A DNA stretch of 64,000 nt from the NCBI RefSeq assembly GCF_000499845.2, contig NC_023757.2, forward strand, positions 43,149,956-43,213,955, read 5' to 3'. The notes under the pieces were generated by a model. The model did not search any database and was not told the DNA's origin. It saw only the letters and a list, made by a program, of their open reading frames with translations. Below, piece after piece: positions 1 to 13,464 of this stretch. Source of the DNA: Phaseolus vulgaris. Its lineage: Eukaryota > Streptophyta > Magnoliopsida > Fabales > Fabaceae. A program made the position numbers and the translations under genes. Positions within the stretch are counted from its first letter, which is position 1, and each line of letters starts with the position of its first letter.

Positions 1-3000
1 AAATTTTTTCTAGGTTTCCTTGTCCACAGGCCTTGGCATTGGGTGGGACCTTCTAAGAACTGTCCAATTGTTCCAATTGGGCCATTAAAGTAAATCCCAG
101 AAATCGAAAGAAATAATTGAACACCTAGACTTAGTAAACTAAGACATTGTAATAAATACTGCACCAAAAGAAAAAGGAAAACCCAGATAACAAATGGTTA
201 CGGTTTTCTAAGAATTTACAAAGAAAACTAGAGAGATTAATTAAAAACAAAATGTATATTTTTTTATATTATTGTCCAATAATATTTTTAGCTTATTATT
301 AAGTCCTTTTTTATTTAATAAAAAATAAAACACATTATTATGTTTGAATATATATATTTATATATGTATGTATTAAAGAAAATATATATAAAGTCATTTT
401 AAAAAAATCTTGATAATGTACATAATATTTATGATCTTATAAATTAACTCCTTTTCACTTTTATAGAAAAACTAGAGTCTAGTTGCAAAGTTAGCAACAT
501 GTCAGTAGAGTATTTGCGAATACAATTATTACTTTAATATGACTACTATTATAATAAAAAATAATTATTAAAATGTGAAAGGTAAGATTATAGTAAAATA
601 TGTACATAAAATAATTATTTATATTTTTCTTATTTATCTATATTTTTTTTATTAAAGTACAAGAAAATGTATGTCTTTTTCTTGTTTTTAAATTTTTTTA
701 AAACAAATATACACAGGGCTAGATAAATAAAAGTTTAATTTTCATAATTACTTAAGAAAGCAGTTAAATTATTATATTAATGGAATTTATTAATAAAATT
801 TAATTATTTATTTAATACATTAAATAATTTAATAAGAATGATATGTAATAGAGCATTTTTTGTCGGCAAAGTTAAATATGGAAGTAAAAAACTTAGATAA
901 TCACTGTAAGACAATTATTAAATATCAATTAATTTATATAAAAAAAATTATAATAATTAAATTATATATTATTTTATAAATTAAAAAATTATTGATATTT
1001 AAAATAATTTTTATTATTAATAAAAAATTATAAAGTATTTTATAAACTGACATTTAATATTAACTATCAAGTTTTAATAATTAATTATCTAAATTTTAAA
1101 TTAATTAGTCTTTATTTAAATTAGTGATTAATTTAAAATTTAAAATAGTCAATAACTAAAAATTTTATAATTAATGTTATATATCAGTTTATAAATTATT
1201 TTACAAGTTTTTACTAATAATAAAAAAAATAGATGTTAATAATTTTTTAATTCGTAAAACAATATCTAACATAATGTATAATTATTTTTATATTTGATAT
1301 TCAATTATTTTTTTTTGTAGTGAATAAAGATATTGACGAAAAATGTTTTTCAACATTCCCAGTTTATTAAACATAGAAAACATAATATTGTCAGCTTCAA
1401 AATGTTGATAAACTTTTAATGTTCCAAACGTTTCCTTAAATATGGATCAATGTTGTTTAAAATGGTGATTGTTTCCAATTTTGTGATACAACTTAAAAGC
1501 ATACTTTTGAGTAATTGAGATGAAAAAATTATAAGACTTTTTTTTGAATAATATTTTAGGATTCCCGTGTTACCTTTTTTTTAGCATATAACGTCACATA
1601 ATTTATAAAAAAATATATACTCAATTTTGTTCTAAAACATTTTAAGAAACTCAAGAACTTCATACTTTTATATGTATTTATTTTTATTTAATAACATTTC
1701 ATTAAATAAGTGATTTAACTTTACTTCAAAAACTGTATATATTTTTTTCTCTAAAGGAACTATTTGTTGTAAAAAAAAAAGGTGTTTATGTTGAAAAACC
1801 AGATATTGAACACAATATCTCTTTCATGACAATTTTTTTTAAGATTTTATTTCTTCAAATAAACGAACTTATTAAAAAACTACTACTAGAAACGTTCATA
1901 AAAATAATAAAAACAATATTTAAATATATATTTTTGTTTTAATTACTGAATATCTTTTTCAAATGTAGTAAATTATTTAAATTTTGAATTAATATTTATT
2001 TATATTGTATCTCTACTTATATTAACTCTTCTAAGTAGTTTTAAATATATATTATATAGATAATATCACTATCATTCTTAAATTTTGGGTGACTACATTG
2101 TCTACAGCAAATCATGCATGATTTGTTTTGTTCTTTTATTTTTAATTTTTATGGATGGAGATGTAAGGTTGAAAAAAACCCTCATCTCACATCTACATGA
2201 ATCCTTACATTCATCATAAAAGATAAGGTAATATTTAAACATGTCATTTATCAAGCATTTAGATGTTGTCTTTTTCTACTTGGCCAATCATATTCAATTT
2301 TAATGCATATTTTGGCTTCACATTTGATCGAGTATATATTTTGTTTGAAGTTCTTGAGTTTCATATCCACATATGGAAAGTATATTTATTTTCATCAACT
2401 AACTAGTGCACTGAAATGCCACACCTAAATTGAAACTGCTTTAAATAGTTTTTATTTTCAAGCTTCAAATACCAAATCAAATGTACATTTATTGTACTAG
2501 AAATATATCTTTTTGTTATATATATAAAGTTACTAAAAGTTGTTTCATATTTCTAACATAAAGCGACAAATTAACTTTAAATCCTGTTTAGTCTAATCCA
2601 TTTGTTTACGAGTGTTTCACTACTTTGTGTTTGTGATGAAATGTAGTTTCTACTTTTGATGTACCTTATCTTTTGAAAAGGAGTGCAAGAATGGTTATAG
2701 TTGAAGACTAGGTTTTTTATAACCAAATATTCTTTTAGTTTAGTAGAACAAAATAAATACGTTCTCTTTTTAAGTGTATCACTCTAAAAAAATAGCAACT
2801 CCCAGTAAGAAAATTACCTATTTTTATATGCATGTTTCATAAATGAAAATACCCTCAAAAGTTTGCTCAGAACTAAAACTATATGTAAAAGAGATAAAAA
2901 AAAAAGGTCAGATAAGAGAAAGAAGAAATAAAGTTTTAGCATAATATTGACGGACATGATAATAAAAATAATAAATAAAGCTTCACATGATGATCAGAAA

Positions 3001-4640
3001 GATGATATCATCGAGAGTAAAAAACTTTACCAGAGTATAATGATGTTACGATCTCTTTTTTGATAATGGTGAATTAAATTTGATTGTAAAAGTTAACAGT
3101 GGTTAATGTTATAATGGTAAAACTATTAAAGCATACTTAATAAAATGAGGGCCATAGATCATCATTTTTTTCATTGCTAATCCAATCTATTTTTTAGCAT
3201 AATCATAGACTACTCATATCTATATACTAACTTGCTTTAGGGACCACGTTTTCAATTATTTACATCTAATTTCTTAAAAAACAAATTATTAGATCCATCA
3301 ATTTTTTTAAGCTCAAAATTTTACATCAGAGCAAAACAAAAAATATATATTACATTTCATAACATATTTTTATGTTATATATATATTTTTTTAATTTAAG
3401 TACCTCACATTTCTGGAAACATAAAATGCAACAAAAGGAATATGAGGTACTTAAACAAAAGTTGATCCATTACCTGACAGTTATAAAACCATCAACTAAT
3501 GGATGTTAATTATGTGAAATAGAAACAAAGGCGTAAAGTTATTTAGGAAAACTTAATTATAGTGCACAATAATGTAAATTAAGATTAGATGGAGATTATT
3601 TATTATGTGTAGGTAGTTGCTGTGTTTTTGTTTTGGGGGAGCTAGCTATCTTTTTCTTTTGAGTGTAAGGTGTTAGGTCTGAAGCAGTTGGAAAGTGTTG
3701 GACCCTCGCAAAAAGAAAAAACAATAAAATAAAAAAAATATAAGGACAGTTGGGACCTTATCCAATTGCATGTGGACAGTTCAGTTTGCTAAATTACCTA
3801 AAACCATTACACAGGTAAAATGAAATTACTAGAATCTACCTCTTATTGTCTATTTCATCTTTCACTTTTACCCCTGCATTACAAAGCTAAATCAATTTAG
3901 CCTGCAATTTTTCAGACGCTTCCTTACTACAAAAACCACCCACAAGCAAAAATATGCTGATCTCTGCCCATAAGACCAGATATGCAACTTCAATGTAGAT
4001 TCCTCAGATTTTTTCTGCACCTACCTGCTGACCTTAGATTCCCTCTCAAACCCTTCTTTCAAGTAAAAAGTTCTGATAAAAACTTTTTAGAAACTCAGTT
4101 CACAAGCCTTGCAATGGAAGAACCTTTTAGTTTTAATGGTTTAATGTGATGTTAGATAAATTAAAAGTAAGCACGATTTGATTAAAAACATCTTCATTTC
4201 GTTTTAATGAAAAAAAAATTCGTGCTTAATAAGGAAAATTGCTAGCTTATAATTAAAAGGTCACATGCAAGAGTCATACGAAGATCCTTTCAAACAAGGA
4301 AGAAATATGATGAGTCTTACATCGGAAAGCTAACCCTCACCACTACAGTTGTTCTTTTGACCTATCATAGTCCCATGTCATGTGGTGTTATGAATATAGA
4401 TGAGTCCCAAGTTAGTAAAAATCTATACACCAAATCTGATGAAAAATACAAGCTGGGTCCTCTGCATCTAACTGTGCCTGGAAGTAAGCACTTTTGAATA
4501 TAGTAAAATTTTAACAACTTTGGATTCGAAAAAGTTTGTGTAGGCTCAACTTTGTGCTTTAAAAGGTAAACACAAACCGAAATAAAATAATAATAACAAC
4601 AATAATTATAAAGGAGGTGACAAGTAAGTGAGAGAGGTGC
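1..4640. other. AT-rich intergenic region, no gene seen
   Basis: Very AT-rich sequence with many homopolymer runs and short AT microsatellites. Open frames are short and show no recognisable domain. I see no RNA gene and no transposon with clear ends. The last few hundred bases belong to the promoter of the DUF868 gene that follows. Confidence 0.5.
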
Positions 4641-4644
4641 AGAA

Positions 4645-4651
4645 TATAAAA
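4645..4651 (+). promoter_or_regulatory. TATA box of the DUF868 gene
   Basis: A TATAAAA motif is followed by a CT-rich tract with repeated CACTCA (about 4660-4682), a typical plant start-site context. It predicts transcription starting near 4675-4682 and a 5' leader of about 230 bases before the ATG at 4911. Inferred from position only. Confidence 0.5.
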
Positions 4652-4910
4652 AGGGTTGTTCCTCACTCACTCTCACTCACAGCCAGTCCATATGCCAGTT
4701 TGGAAATATTCTTCCCATATCCATTTAATGCTGCCATTAACACCTCTGGCAGCGTCTAGCATTCATTGAGCTTCTGACACTAACTTCTTTAATTAGGCCT
4801 TTCACTCCTTTCAAATTTCTTATTAAAACCCCTCCCTTCCATTTTCCTCTTGTTTCTTCTGGTCTTGCTACCCCCACCAGATTTTGCTCTTGAAACCTCA
4901 CAGTCAAAAA

Positions 4911-5885
4911 ATGATGCAGGACTCAATTGGGATCAATATTCCTGCTTGCTTTTCTTCTTCAGCAGAGAAGCAGCATGGTGATGATCATGGAGCTGTGACC
5001 CGTTCAGGCCAGAGCGTCTACATGTCTGTGTACAGAACAAAGGTTGCTGACCACTGCCGTTTGATCACCATCACATGGTGCAAAAACCTCTTGCTTCATG
5101 GGCTTTCGGTGTCAGTGGAAGGCCCTGAAGGAGAAGAACAGTACACCTGCAAGGTGGAGGTGAAGCCATGGTACTTTTGGAGGAAGCAAGGCTCCAAACG
5201 CTTCATAGTGGATGGTAAAGCCGTTGATATTTTCTGGGACCTTAAGGCTGCGAAATTTAACGGTGAAACGGAACCAACCTCGGAGTACTATGTGGCAGTG
5301 GTTTGTGATGAAGAGGTTGTTCTGCTCCTCGGTGATCTAAAGAAAGAGGCATACAGAAGGACGGGGTGCAGGCCAGCACTTATTGACCCCATTTTGGTTT
5401 CAAAAAAAGAACATATTTTTGGGAAGAAAAAGTTCTCCACTAGAGCCAAGTTTCATGAGAAGGGTAGGTGGCACGAGATTTCAATTGAGTGTAAGAACAA
5501 GGGAAATAATGGGGACTCTCTGAGTGGGGTTCAGCCAGAGATGGAGATAAGGATTGATGGGCACTTGGTGATTCATGTGAAGCACTTGCAGTGGAAGTTT
5601 AGGGGCAACGAGTCAATTCATCTCAGCAAAATGAGAGTAGAGGTATATTGGGATGTTCATGATTGGCTATTTAGTCCTGGTTTAAAGCATGCTTTATTCA
5701 TTTTTAAGCCAATTTTATCATCTAGTACTACTGCTTCTTCTATGTCATCTTCCTCACCTTCATTAACCTCCTCCTCACCTCCGTTATCTACTGATCAGAC
5801 AAGGAGTTCTGGATCAGTAGAGGGATTTAGTGTGAGTGGGTCATCAGAGTTTTGCTTGTTTCTTTATGCTTGGAAGGTTGAATGA
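4911..5885 (+). CDS. DUF868 family plant protein, intronless
   Basis: A complete single-exon gene for 324 residues. The open frame extends upstream to a TTG at 4884, but the first ATG is at 4911 (protein begins MMQDSIG), so that start is used. The sequence matches the plant-specific DUF868 family (PF05910), whose members are about 270-330 residues and of unknown function. Family-like segments include the early block around SVYMSVYRTKVADHCRLITI, the KPWYFWRKQGSKRF block, the EEVVLLLGDLKKEAYRRT block and the MRVEVYWDVHDWLF block. A Ser/Thr/Pro-rich low-complexity stretch (roughly residues 270-300) precedes a conserved C-terminus ending SEFCLFLYAWKVE. There is no signal peptide or membrane segment. 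It is convergent with the PRUNE-like gene at 7560-11749. No biochemical role can be given. Confidence 0.9.
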   Translation: MMQDSIGINIPACFSSSAEKQHGDDHGAVTRSGQSVYMSVYRTKVADHCRLITITWCKNLLLHGLSVSVEGPEGEEQYTCKVEVKPWYFWRKQGSKRFIVDGKAVDIFWDLKAAKFNGETEPTSEYYVAVVCDEEVVLLLGDLKKEAYRRTGCRPALIDPILVSKKEHIFGKKKFSTRAKFHEKGRWHEISIECKNKGNNGDSLSGVQPEMEIRIDGHLVIHVKHLQWKFRGNESIHLSKMRVEVYWDVHDWLFSPGLKHALFIFKPILSSSTTASSMSSSSPSLTSSSPPLSTDQTRSSGSVEGFSVSGSSEFCLFLYAWKVE

Positions 5886-7559
5886 AGGAGCCATGCCAAC
5901 TTAATGGCATATATGACCCATCAACACCGGCAAAATAAGGCTGAAAATGGACTTGGTCTCCTAGTCATAATGGAAAGGTGAAGATGCAGGTGTAGATTGG
6001 GTTGAGAGAGAAAGATGGAGATGGGTTTGGTTCAGATGGAGAAAGGAAGTGGGGCCAAACAGTGGCTTGGGAGTTAGTTACAGCTGGGGTTGAGCAAATG
6101 CGCATAATTGTGGACAAGACAGATTGTATCACATTCACAATCACACACATGCCCAATAATTCTCCATCCAGAGGCATCTACGTCTCCACCTACATTTTAC
6201 CACACTGGAAAATGCTCTTTCTTGATCCGATCTTGGTATGTGTATGTTTCCTCCAAAATCTATCAACCAAAGGTACATCTTACCTAAATTTTGTATCACA
6301 AAAAAATATATGTAGACAGAAGATTAATGAACTGAATGTTTGTATTGGCCCATATATTATAATGTTCATGCATGTGACGGAAAATGGTAACCCGCAAAGA
6401 GAGGATGGGTGTTTGCTGATGATGTAGAAACAAGAGTACAATAATCCGATTATGTGCACCTCACGCACATTAATACACATGCTTCTCTTTCCAGTTGTTC
6501 GATTATCAGTATCATCCTCATCATTACTGCCTAAGTTCGTTACTCTATTAATTCCTTATTCATTCGGAAACTCTGTATAAAAATTATAGTACAAATAGCC
6601 AGGTAGGTGAAGCATTGCAGAAAATGAATAACGACCCTTAGAAAACGTTTGTTAAGGCCTAAAATATATGATTCTGATTTTGGTCCAAGGGTAGGACTTT
6701 TTATGTTCATTTTATTTCTTCTACCTCACAGGGCTTATTATACTTATACACCCACGAGAAGGGATATTATTAGAAATTTACAAAACGATGCATGTAGCAA
6801 AAACAGTGTATTAAAATGATTGCAGCATTTGTTGCAAGATAAAAAAAATAGTAGATTTGTTCTTTGGGGGTCAAAAGAAACGAGAAGTGAACTACAAAGT
6901 TCGTCCTTTTTGGGAAGCAGTTGAAGTTTTTTTTGACCAAGGAGATTATTAATTCACGTCAACGTCGCAAACAATGATAACGAGGTCACACTGAAAGATT
7001 CAAAAGTATGCGGCCAGTGACTAGGCTGATTTATAGAAGAAAAATATTGGTAGGCCCAGATGTTACTGTTTAACACAGGTAATAGTTTAACCCGCAAAGT
7101 GACCACAACGCCATAATTAAACATAAAGCAAAAATTTATGGCAGTTATTGAGAGATTCCTAAGTTCTAATTCAACCACTTTGAAAGATGTTAATATGGCT
7201 TCTGCTGTAACTCAACCATTTTTTCTGTAAAAGTTTGGTTCTTATGATTAAAATATATATTCGTGAGATGAAGCACATGTAGATAAAGCACTGAATCCAA
7301 AGTTGTATTATTTGGAAATGGTCGAAATTAATTTTTGACCAAACTTTATTTATTTTCATGCCAAGCCAAATTAGGATGAAGTGAAGTATGTTGATGAAAA
7401 AGATATAGTAGTCATTTAAAGTTCTTTCACAATTGCCCATTAGAGTAAAAAATGATTAATAAAAATTGAAAAGATAATAGGACATAGTAGAAGCACTGTG
7501 TATTTGAAGAATTTGCAAAAATTAAGTTGGCAATGGCATACATGGATGATGAGATGTAT
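5886..7559. other. Intergenic space between convergent genes
   Basis: This holds the 3' flank of the DUF868 gene and the 3' flank of the minus-strand PRUNE-like gene. An open frame of 141 codons at 6002-6427 lies right behind the DUF868 stop, but it resembles no family and is probably 3' UTR. No transposon ends were recognised. Confidence 0.5.
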
Positions 7560-10500
7560 TCATTTTGAACCAAAACCAAACCACCTTGCCAAGAAGAACT
7601 TGTTTTTCCCACGTGGGACCTCCTTTTCCGCATGTTGTGGTGTTGGTGGCAGAGAAGGAGATAGCAAAGGTGGCGTAACGAGTTTGACTGCAAGAATAGT
7701 TTATGTCATCATATTCATAGATGGAAAAGGCCAATTACTGAGTATGTGTTCATTAAGTAGCGGAACTTCATTGATGAAATCAGGAGTTCAAAATATGTAA
7801 ACATAACTAAAAAGCCATAATGGGAATAAAGGGAATATAAGGAAAGAGAATGAAATGTAACCTGGATTTGGGGAAACCTTGCAAGCTTTAGAACTTCTTG
7901 TGTCGAAGGAATTTGTTTTTGAACTTGATATAGAGCTTGACTTTCTCTCGCCAACTTTATTCTTCATGTTTCCTTCACTGTTTTCTTCACCTATAATTTA
8001 CGAAGGATAAAAAAACTACTCTTAACTGTTGAGAGAATCGATTGCAAAATATCAGTAGCATTTCAACCAGATATATCGCTCTGTAGCTACATATTATAAT
8101 GCTCAAACTATGAAAAACCGCTGTTATTATCTTCATTAACAGGGTAATTACTAGTGTATATATAATATTGTAGCCCTGTTTATAAAATAATCAAGGTTCC
8201 ATATCCATGGTATTAAAAGCCTTGTCCAAATTAATCCTTTTGTAGTCGAAAAGTAGGAGATGGAAAAGTATTAATTAGCATGAACATCTCAAAAGAACTG
8301 GACAACACTGGTTTCCTCCTTGTGACATTCCACATAAATCTTTTATGTTTTTTTAGCTTCAGGTTCCAGGAACAGATCAGATAGGATTTTTGTGATTTAG
8401 ATTAGCTAATTTGTAAAGAAAAGAAAAGGGAAGGTATCACAGATAAGTTTTTTTCCGACATTGTTGAGTAAAAATTTGCTTACAAAATAAACATAATAGA
8501 TTATATTGCACAAGATAATAAGTGTTTTATTGGGTTTGTCAATAATTAATTATGTAACTCTGATTATACGTGTTTATTTTTTCTATTATAAATAAATGAC
8601 ATTAAAAATAATAAATACAACTACTAATAATAGATAAAAATCATCACTTTTTTTTACTATTTTTTACTTTTTTTCAACTAGTACAAATAACGTTATTTTC
8701 TATTTTAAAATCACCTTCATAATTTTTTTTTACTTCTTCACTTTCGATCACCAATTTAAAAAAAATATATCAGTATAAAAATCCCGTTTAGTCCTAATGT
8801 AGATCTATGCAGCATTGTGAGTGGAATTGACATTATTGAGAATTGAAATCACATTGTCACATTCTTAATTCCATTGGCTTGTCAAAATCATACTCAGTCT
8901 CTATCCAACAACTTGACAAGATAATTCTTGTACCAAAAAAATATAGCGTAGTCCATCAATTGCACTTACTACTGAAGATTTCAGGTCATAAAGAAGTTTC
9001 ACAGTTTCTTGAATTTTGCAATTTCAAAAACAGGAAGACCAAAAGGTCATGCTTATACATTTTGGAATTTAGAAAAGCAGCCAATACTGTGTATGAAAAT
9101 GTTAGAATAGATACTTACTTTCATCAGGAGACTTGCCGTAGTTATGGTTCAAAGCTTCGACAAAAGAAGCCGTTTTCTGGTCTTGCATCACTTCAAGGAA
9201 CCAAAAACAACTTTATTCATTGAACTTAATAATCAATAAAATCACAATAACTCAATTTTAATACAGAGAAGAGAAACATGAACTGACATTGATCAAATAA
9301 TGCATATCTGTAATTTGGGGCTGAGCCAGCCAATAACAACTGGACTGCCTCTGCATCTCTTGTCATCGATATTGCCGCAGATGATTTTAGATTCTGTGTG
9401 TCCAGCAGAATACCGGCAAGCTGCAAAATAAATACAAGCAATGTTCAACACCAAAGCCACTTCAAACTAAACCAGTCTTTAATAATTTTCAGAAGCATCT
9501 TTTGATAAAGTAAATCAGTGGTGCCACAAATTTGGCTGGAAACTAAGATCACCATAAATTTACCAATAGTTTCTTCAGCACAGGGTTTTCAAGTAAATCA
9601 TAGGCATCCTCACAGTAATTATCAGTAACAACCGTGCATTGGGATCCAACCTTGAAAATCAAAATAACAGATAAAATTAATTCTAAAATTCATCTGGGCA
9701 CATTGCCTTGGGATCAAACTTGATTTTAAAATTGATTTTTAGATTCATCAATAATTGATAATCCAACCTCGCCAGTAGTGCTCAAGACATCTTGTCCAAC
9801 CACGAGGACGCTCAGTTGGCCAGTCATCAAAAGGCTTTCCATGTCCACCTGCAAACAAATTCAGTGTCAGTTCACCAAACTAAGAAAAACACATCAAGCT
9901 TGAACCTACTAATCATACGTACAATGTCCTCCAGAGTCCAAACATCTTTAATTATCAAATAATATATCAAGTTTGAGATAATTTCAGTAGTGATGTCTAA
10001 TCTAAATAATTATCAAATAATATATCAAATAAACAAAGAGAAGAGCTGCAGTTACTTTGTGTGGAGGAATATAAATCGTACATGCATCTGACAAATAAAA
10101 GCTAAAAAGTATGGAACATATGTATGAATTCATCACACACTGTCAAAGTCTTGTCCATGCAAAAACAACTTTGATATATTTTCATATTATTTGAAATTTT
10201 ACTCTCTATTTTCATAGCCCAGAAAACTTAGGCCTACATGGGACTAAAACTTACATCTTTTCATGTAAGAGCCCAAACTTAAGATAAGGATAAGGAAAAT
10301 AACCTTTACTTTTATGCATATTCTGTACCATATATATTTTAAGTCGAATAAACTTTTTCATGCCAAAACTAACGAAAAGACGGATAAAATCTGAATCAAT
10401 TTTGAACGGAACCTCATCAGTGAAAAGCAACGAGGTGGCATCAAGACCAGCATGGTGAAATAGCCACGCAGCCTGCTTCAGCTTCCACATGGAGCCACGC

Positions 10501-11749
10501 TTCACATTCATGACAGGCGCTACCACCACGCCACCTTCCTTCTCTCTCTGCCGGTAATCCAAGACCCAGGCGTGGCAAATGGCAGCCACCATCGACGCCG
10601 TGCCTGCACCGCCCCAAGACAAAGTCAATCACTCTCCAAAGCAAAGCTCCCACGTCACAAAAAAAAAAAACACGCTCATCACCAACCGTTGGAAGGCCCA
10701 GAAAGCACGATTTGCGCGTTTGCATGGCACTCTCCCGTGGAGATTTTCTGCAGCAAGGTCCTCTGGTCTTTGAGAAAGCCGTTGAGGCATGCTTCCTCTC
10801 CCTTGGTGACAACATGCCTCGACGCCATCCTCTCCCGCGAGCACGTCGAAGACAATATGGTCCTCCGGTGAGCGGACTCGACGAGGTTCCTGGGCGGCGA
10901 AAGAGGAATGGAATCCTCCCTCGGATTCTCCGGCGCAGAAGTCTTGAAGGTTCGCCTGGAGTTGGGAGGTTGGATCCCCTGCGAGTGAGGAGCAGCAGAG
11001 GGCTCGGTTTGGAAGCGTGACTTTCGAGAATGATGCTGACGTGGAGGGAGAGATGTTAAAAGGGTAGAATCTGGAGGAGAAGGAGGTGGTTGTGTGTTAT
11101 TGTTGTTGGTCGGTTTGAGGATGTTGGAGAACCAGTTGTGGACGGCCGTTGCAGGGGATCCATCCGATGAAGGTTGAGCGAAAGTGTCGGATTTGTTACG
11201 AGTGTGTCTTGCTGTTTTCGACAGTATCTCATCACTGATCCCTACCCCTGTTCTGTATCTGCTTCATTCACATTATCATCTATCATTATTACCATTATTA
11301 TTTTGCGCCATTGATCTAAAATATTATTCTTCAGTGAAACATTTATAACTGAGTCTTACGATTTTGCTTAAATATTCTGATTACCTTCGTGCAGACCTAG
11401 TTCTAGAGAGAGAGTCTCTGTGGTCCAACGAGGAAAGGGGTGAGGGTGGTTGTGCTGCTGCAAACCTTGGGGACCCTGAAAGACGACCCGGAGAGCCACA
11501 GCGGTTAGGAGAGGAACCCATGACTAGTCGTGCCTCTTGTAGCCACTCTTGCGTCAACCTTGCACTGTTGCTTCTAGTGCTGTCGTCGAACCCTTCGTCC
11601 TCCTCCTCATCCTCCTCCACGCTCACTCCTTTATTACCTGTGAGGTCGTAGGCTTTGTCGTCCACGTGATCCACTGTCCCGAAAAACATGTCGTTCATGA
11701 AGTCGCTGAGGTCCGGCGCCGTGTTCTCCCTACGCCGTGCCTCCGCCAT
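7560..11749 (-). CDS. PRUNE/DHH phosphoesterase-like protein, nine exons
   Basis: Exons read on the minus strand, in order: 11749-11385, 11252-10687, 10603-10413, 9848-9768, 9650-9564, 9420-9288, 9190-9119, 7990-7862, 7687-7560. All junctions are GT-AG and all phases fit, giving 583 residues. The start ATG at 11749 (MAEARRRENTAPDL) was chosen over upstream in-frame ATGs because family-like sequence begins there. Layout: an acidic patch around residues 43-55, a Ser/Pro-rich linker to about 260, then a DHH-superfamily-like domain from about 264 (IVLSGPSNGTASMVAAIC near 303-320; GSMWKLKQAAWLFHHAGLD). A DHHA2-like part follows, with LAGILLDTQNLK at 431-442 and SMTRDAEAVQLLL after it. The C-terminus ends GKNKFFLARWFGFGSK. 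It resembles plant proteins annotated as exopolyphosphatase PRUNE1 homologues. Where animal PRUNE has the DHH triad this protein reads VVGQDVLS (about 390-397), so phosphohydrolase activity is doubtful. Intron 2 is only 83 bp; intron 7 is about 1.1 kb. Confidence 0.88.
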
Positions 11750-13464
11750 CTTTTTTTGTAGGCTTAGAGACCCTTTGGTTTCTCTGCCCAACCTTCGATC
11801 CATTAATTCTGAGCCACCCACTAGTACGTGCTGCCTTAAGATTAACTATGAGAAGACTAAAAAATTGCTTATAATTTTCTGTCAGATTTGGGGATTTTGG
11901 GGTGTTGAGTTTTAAAGATGGACAGAAACATAGTGGTAACATAGAAAACATCAGTTTTGACTGTGGATGCAAAGAATTGGCCGGCGCTGGGGCTGTCTTG
12001 TATATATTTATATTTTATTTTATGGATAAGAGATAGAAAGAGAGTAGAAGGAGAAGAGCTCAATTCCAACTTCAGCTTCTATTTTGTCCAACCCAAGCTT
12101 GAGTAAAGTTTCATGGTGTAGCTCTCAGATACCGGCTTAACTAGGTAGACGGCATCATTATTGTTAATTATATTGGATAAGTGATAACTGAATTTGCATG
12201 AACAATTAATGTAGTAAAAAGCAGAAGTTTTAGAAAATTAGAGTTCAGGAAAAGACAGTGCTAATCAGTAGGTCAAAGGAATCAAGAGATTGGAGTAAAA
12301 TTTATTGTTCATGGTGAGTCCAGGTGCATCACTCACCCACCTTCTTTTCTTGTTTCTCCATCAAATCCTAGACTTCAAGCCAATCGTTACATTGAAGAGA
12401 TCCATCTTCTTGATTATGAAATAGTCAGCTCTTCGCATCTGTAAACCGATCATTGTTGCCTAGTTTTGTCCATTATTGACAGGCTTCCTTCACCTTGTTT
12501 TTTTTAGCAAAACCATACAAAGAATATTGCTTGAAAACTGTCTACAAAAAAGTTAAATACAATAACCTCGATCTTATGAGCAAAATATGATTAAATTTTT
12601 TATTTGAGCAACATTAACATATGTTCTTCAGTAGTGTTTGATAAAATAATCATGATGAAAAGCATTTGTCAATTTTTTTTATTATAACTCCCTTTTTTTT
12701 TATATTAATTCATTCATTATCCAACCGTATAGGTCATAGGTTAGCAAAGTTATAGTTCTAACTTGTTGTATAAGTATACAAAATTGTGTATATATTGCCC
12801 AGTTTAAAATCAATATTGAAAAACAAATAAAATAAGAATTTTCGGTATGAATTTAATTATTAAAGGACATTAGTTTTTTCTTTTCTTTTCTGATGTTAGG
12901 ACCAATTTTTACTTATTTGTAAGTCATGCTTCTAAAAATTATGCATTGAAATCAGAGAGGAATGATCTCTAAATAAAAATTATGTATTTTTCTATGGGTG
13001 TCATTCCTTTTATTTTTCGATAAGAAAGAGGTACCTTGGCTAAAAAACATGTTACATGTTTAAGTATAGGCCTATTTTCTTAAAACCCACTTACAAACTC
13101 CAAGCAAATATTTGGCAATTTCTTACTGTAACATATCAATTCTTACCTACACCCTATCATTTTTCTAAATTTCCAAAATTATCCTTATTCCGGATTTAAA
13201 ATTTCAGATATTAAAAAATAAAAAAAATACATTATGGATAAAAAAATCCAAAATATAAAATTGAAATACATTCTGGTTAAAAATTTCTGGAATTCAAAAA
13301 TGTATTCTAGATATCTAAATAAAAGGTTTTGAAAGTAATTTTTATTTACACTTTTTTTTAATGTTATTTTTTAAGGGTATTTTTATCATTTTCAATAAAA
13401 GGTTGGTTACAGGGAACATTTGCCCGAATATTTTCAGTGGATTTTTTCTTAATTTAATTTGGAC
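11750..13464. other. 5' flank of the PRUNE-like gene and AT-rich intergenic DNA
   Basis: The first few hundred bases should hold the 5' UTR and promoter of the minus-strand PRUNE-like gene; no clear TATA box was picked out. The remainder is AT-rich with no recognisable coding sequence. Confidence 0.45.

Noticed and set aside
4365..4676. 103-codon open frame on the minus strand upstream of the DUF868 gene
   Set aside because: It overlaps the TATA box and leader of that gene in antisense and shows no family resemblance.
6002..6427. 141-codon open frame behind the DUF868 gene
   Set aside because: No domain or conserved composition; lies where the 3' UTR is expected.
8843..9223. 126-codon plus-strand open frame
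   Set aside because: Antisense to an exon and introns of the PRUNE-like gene, which has full splice and phase support.
10441..11020. Several overlapping open frames on both strands
   Set aside because: All are alternative frames of PRUNE-like exons 2 and 3; the true frame is fixed by the 10604-10686 intron and the conserved protein sequence.
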